A stretch of 64,000 nt of DNA, taken from assembly GCF_000315445.1 (NCBI RefSeq), contig NZ_JH992960.1, positions 1 to 64,000 of the forward strand, given 5' to 3'. Of this stretch, positions 62,646-64,000 are shown piece after piece; the stretch's first letter is position 1, and every line of letters begins with the position of its first letter. Both the position numbers and the translations under genes were made by a program. The notes under the pieces are model-generated. The model searched no databases. It saw nothing but the letters and a program-made list of their open reading frames with translations, and had not been told where the DNA came from. The stretch is from Alloiococcus otitis ATCC 51267. GTDB taxonomy: Bacteria > Bacillota > Bacilli > Lactobacillales > Carnobacteriaceae_A.

Positions 62646-64000
62646 TTAGTCATCCAAATCGAGCAAGTCTTCCTGGATTTCTTCCCATTCTTCCATTAAG
62701 CGAACCTGTTCTTGGTCTAGGTCTTGGTGGGTCTGGCTTAATTCAGCTAATTTGTCAGGGGCTTGGTAGAGATCAGGCTTTTCCAAGTCTTGGGCCAGGT
62801 CTGCTAGATCCTGGTCGATTTCTTCCAGTCTGGCTTCAATTTTTTCCGCCCGGCGATTTAATCGGCGGCTTTCTTTTTGTCTTTCTTTCAAGTCTTTGCG
62901 GTCCAGGCTGTCTTGACTTTGCTCTTGCCCTTGTTCAGGGGCTTGTTTATCTTGTTCAGCCTTAGTCTGGGCTGCTTCAATGGCTTGGAGTTCTTCTTTC
63001 TTCTGGACATAATAGTCGTAGTCGCCTAGGTATCGGTCAATACCACCTGGGTGGATTTCGATGACCTGGCTGGCCAAGCGGTTGATAAAGTAGCGATCGT
63101 GGGAGACAAAGATCAAGGTTCCCTGATAGTCGATTAAGGCATTTTCTAATACTTCCTTGGAATCGATGTCTAAGTGGTTGGTAGGTTCGTCTAAGAGGAG
63201 GAAGTTGTTTTTTTCTAATGATAATTTGGCCAGGGCGACCCGGGCTTTTTCCCCACCACTGAGGGAATGAATGGTTTTGTCGACCGCTTCGCCTGTAAAG
63301 AGGAAGCTGGCCAGTAGGGTTCGGATAACCACTTCGTCAAGGTCTGGCTGTGCGTCCCAGACCTCATCTAAAATGGACTTATTGCCAGTTAGATTGGCCT
63401 GTTCCTGGTCGTAGTAGCCTAGGTCTACCTTGGTCCCATACCGAATGTCACCCGCCAAGGCTGGATTAACACCGGCTAAGTTCTTGATAAGGGTAGACTT
63501 GCCAATGCCGTTAGGTCCGACCAAGGCGATGGCATCTCCCTTGCGGATGTCTAAGTTAATATCCTCGGCTAAGACTTGATCGCCATACCCAATGGCCAGA
63601 TCCTTAGTCTGGAGGACAATGTCACCGGAAGTTCGGTCAGTTTCAAAGGAGAAGTAGGCAGACTGGTCATCCTTTTTGGGTTTTTGGACTGTTTCCATCT
63701 TTTCTAACTGCTTACGTCTAGCCTGGGCCCGCTTGGTGGTGGAGGCTCGGACAATATTTTTTTGGATAAAGTCTTCCATTTCCGATATTTTTTTCTGCTG
63801 CTTGTCATATTCCTTGGCCTGCTGCTTGATCTGAGCCGATTTTAAGTCTAAATAATTGGAATAGTTACCAGGGAAATGGGTGACCTGGCCCAAAGCCACT
63901 TCGTAGGTCTCATTGATCACCCGGTCTAAAAAGTACCGGTCGTGGGAGACGATTAAAAGAGCCCCCCGGTAGTTCTTGAGATAGCCTTCCAACCAGGCTA
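62646..64000 (-). CDS. ABC-F family ATPase, C-terminal two thirds (5' end outside the window)
   Basis: The frame is open through the window edge; the visible part starts with AWLEGYLKNYRGALLIVSHDRYFLD, the end of the first ATPase domain. Then come the long inter-domain linker (KRAQARRKQLEKMETVQKP), the second domain with GPNGIGKSTL, LSGGEKARVALA and LLLDEPTNHLD, and a charged coiled-coil C-terminal tail of about 110 residues (KDLKERQKESRRLNRRAEK). No membrane part exists. ABC-F proteins of this YdiF/Uup-like layout act on ribosomes; resistance function cannot be told from this part. Confidence 0.94.
   Translation of the reverse strand, partial: AWLEGYLKNYRGALLIVSHDRYFLDRVINETYEVALGQVTHFPGNYSNYLDLKSAQIKQQAKEYDKQQKKISEMEDFIQKNIVRASTTKRAQARRKQLEKMETVQKPKKDDQSAYFSFETDRTSGDIVLQTKDLAIGYGDQVLAEDINLDIRKGDAIALVGPNGIGKSTLIKNLAGVNPALAGDIRYGTKVDLGYYDQEQANLTGNKSILDEVWDAQPDLDEVVIRTLLASFLFTGEAVDKTIHSLSGGEKARVALAKLSLEKNNFLLLDEPTNHLDIDSKEVLENALIDYQGTLIFVSHDRYFINRLASQVIEIHPGGIDRYLGDYDYYVQKKEELQAIEAAQTKAEQDKQAPEQGQEQSQDSLDRKDLKERQKESRRLNRRAEKIEARLEEIDQDLADLAQDLEKPDLYQAPDKLAELSQTHQDLDQEQVRLMEEWEEIQEDLLDLDD

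Overview
The window looks like chromosome of a low-to-mid GC Gram-positive bacterium of the order Lactobacillales. My best guess is an Aerococcus-like member of Aerococcaceae. The grounds are purine-rich Gram-positive ribosome binding sites, a T-box leader, a CcpA-type cre site, the mevalonate pathway (mvaS, mvaA), the cdaA-cdaR-glmM operon, an M20D hippurate-hydrolase-like enzyme, a pyrrolidone peptidase and a lactococcin-972-like bacteriocin locus. The family assignment is inference; the 23S rRNA at the left edge would settle it.

Layout. 1-2085: 3' part of 23S rRNA, 5S rRNA, tRNA-Asn, tRNA-Thr. 2239-5326: a frame-damaged secreted-peptide gene followed by an ABC permease/ATPase set (bacteriocin-like). 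5398-7730: arcB and arcC without arcA. 7843-9291: CapA-like protein. 9350-12592 (minus): a cyclic-2,3-diphosphoglycerate-synthetase-like gene behind a T-box, and an M20D amidohydrolase with a consensus cre site over its promoter. 12601-15147 (minus): a P1B-type metal ATPase, its operator and a CzrA-like ArsR sensor. 15359-17786: DUF969, DUF979 and pcp, probably uptake and hydrolysis linked to pyroglutamate. 17794-24460: an unusual dipeptide/oligopeptide ABC transporter with fused ATPases on one strand and, divergently, two permeases with long extra N-terminal membrane regions plus a binding lipoprotein whose two lobes appear in swapped order. 24572-26957: MarR regulator, frameshifted nicotinamidase, secreted LysM-NlpC/P60 hydrolase. 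26980-33080: two-component system, lactococcin-972-like precursor, its large membrane protein, a frameshifted ATPase and a 196-residue protein of unknown function. 33139-35443: kbl and tdh (threonine to glycine). 35893-38757 (minus): metallo-beta-lactamase lactonase-like protein and cardiolipin synthase. 38907-42661: mvaS facing mvaA and a VOC protein, with a 41-bp-period palindrome array between them. 42808-45690: ECF transporter operon with a leader hairpin. 45692-51701: lemA-htpX, a secreted acidic protein, sppA, RDD protein, esterase, acetyltransferase, small membrane protein. 51707-51999 (minus): tRNA-Gln, tRNA-Tyr, tRNA-Glu. 52163-57002: cdaA-cdaR-glmM, DUF975 protein, YugP-like metallopeptidase. 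57191-61606: galT and the tsaB-rimI-rimI2-tsaD operon. 61697-64000: a second 41-bp-period palindrome array, xpt and a partial ABC-F ATPase.

The items I rate highest are the apparent circular permutation of the binding protein (22550-24412), the two palindrome arrays with different sequence but identical 41-bp period (40182-40395 and 61697-61847), and the T-box in front of a cyclic-diphosphoglycerate-synthetase-like gene. Several genes carry single-base disruptions at short homopolymers, so sequencing or assembly error must be excluded before they are called pseudogenes. Many start codons below were moved inward from the longest open frame because a ribosome binding site sits inside the longer version.
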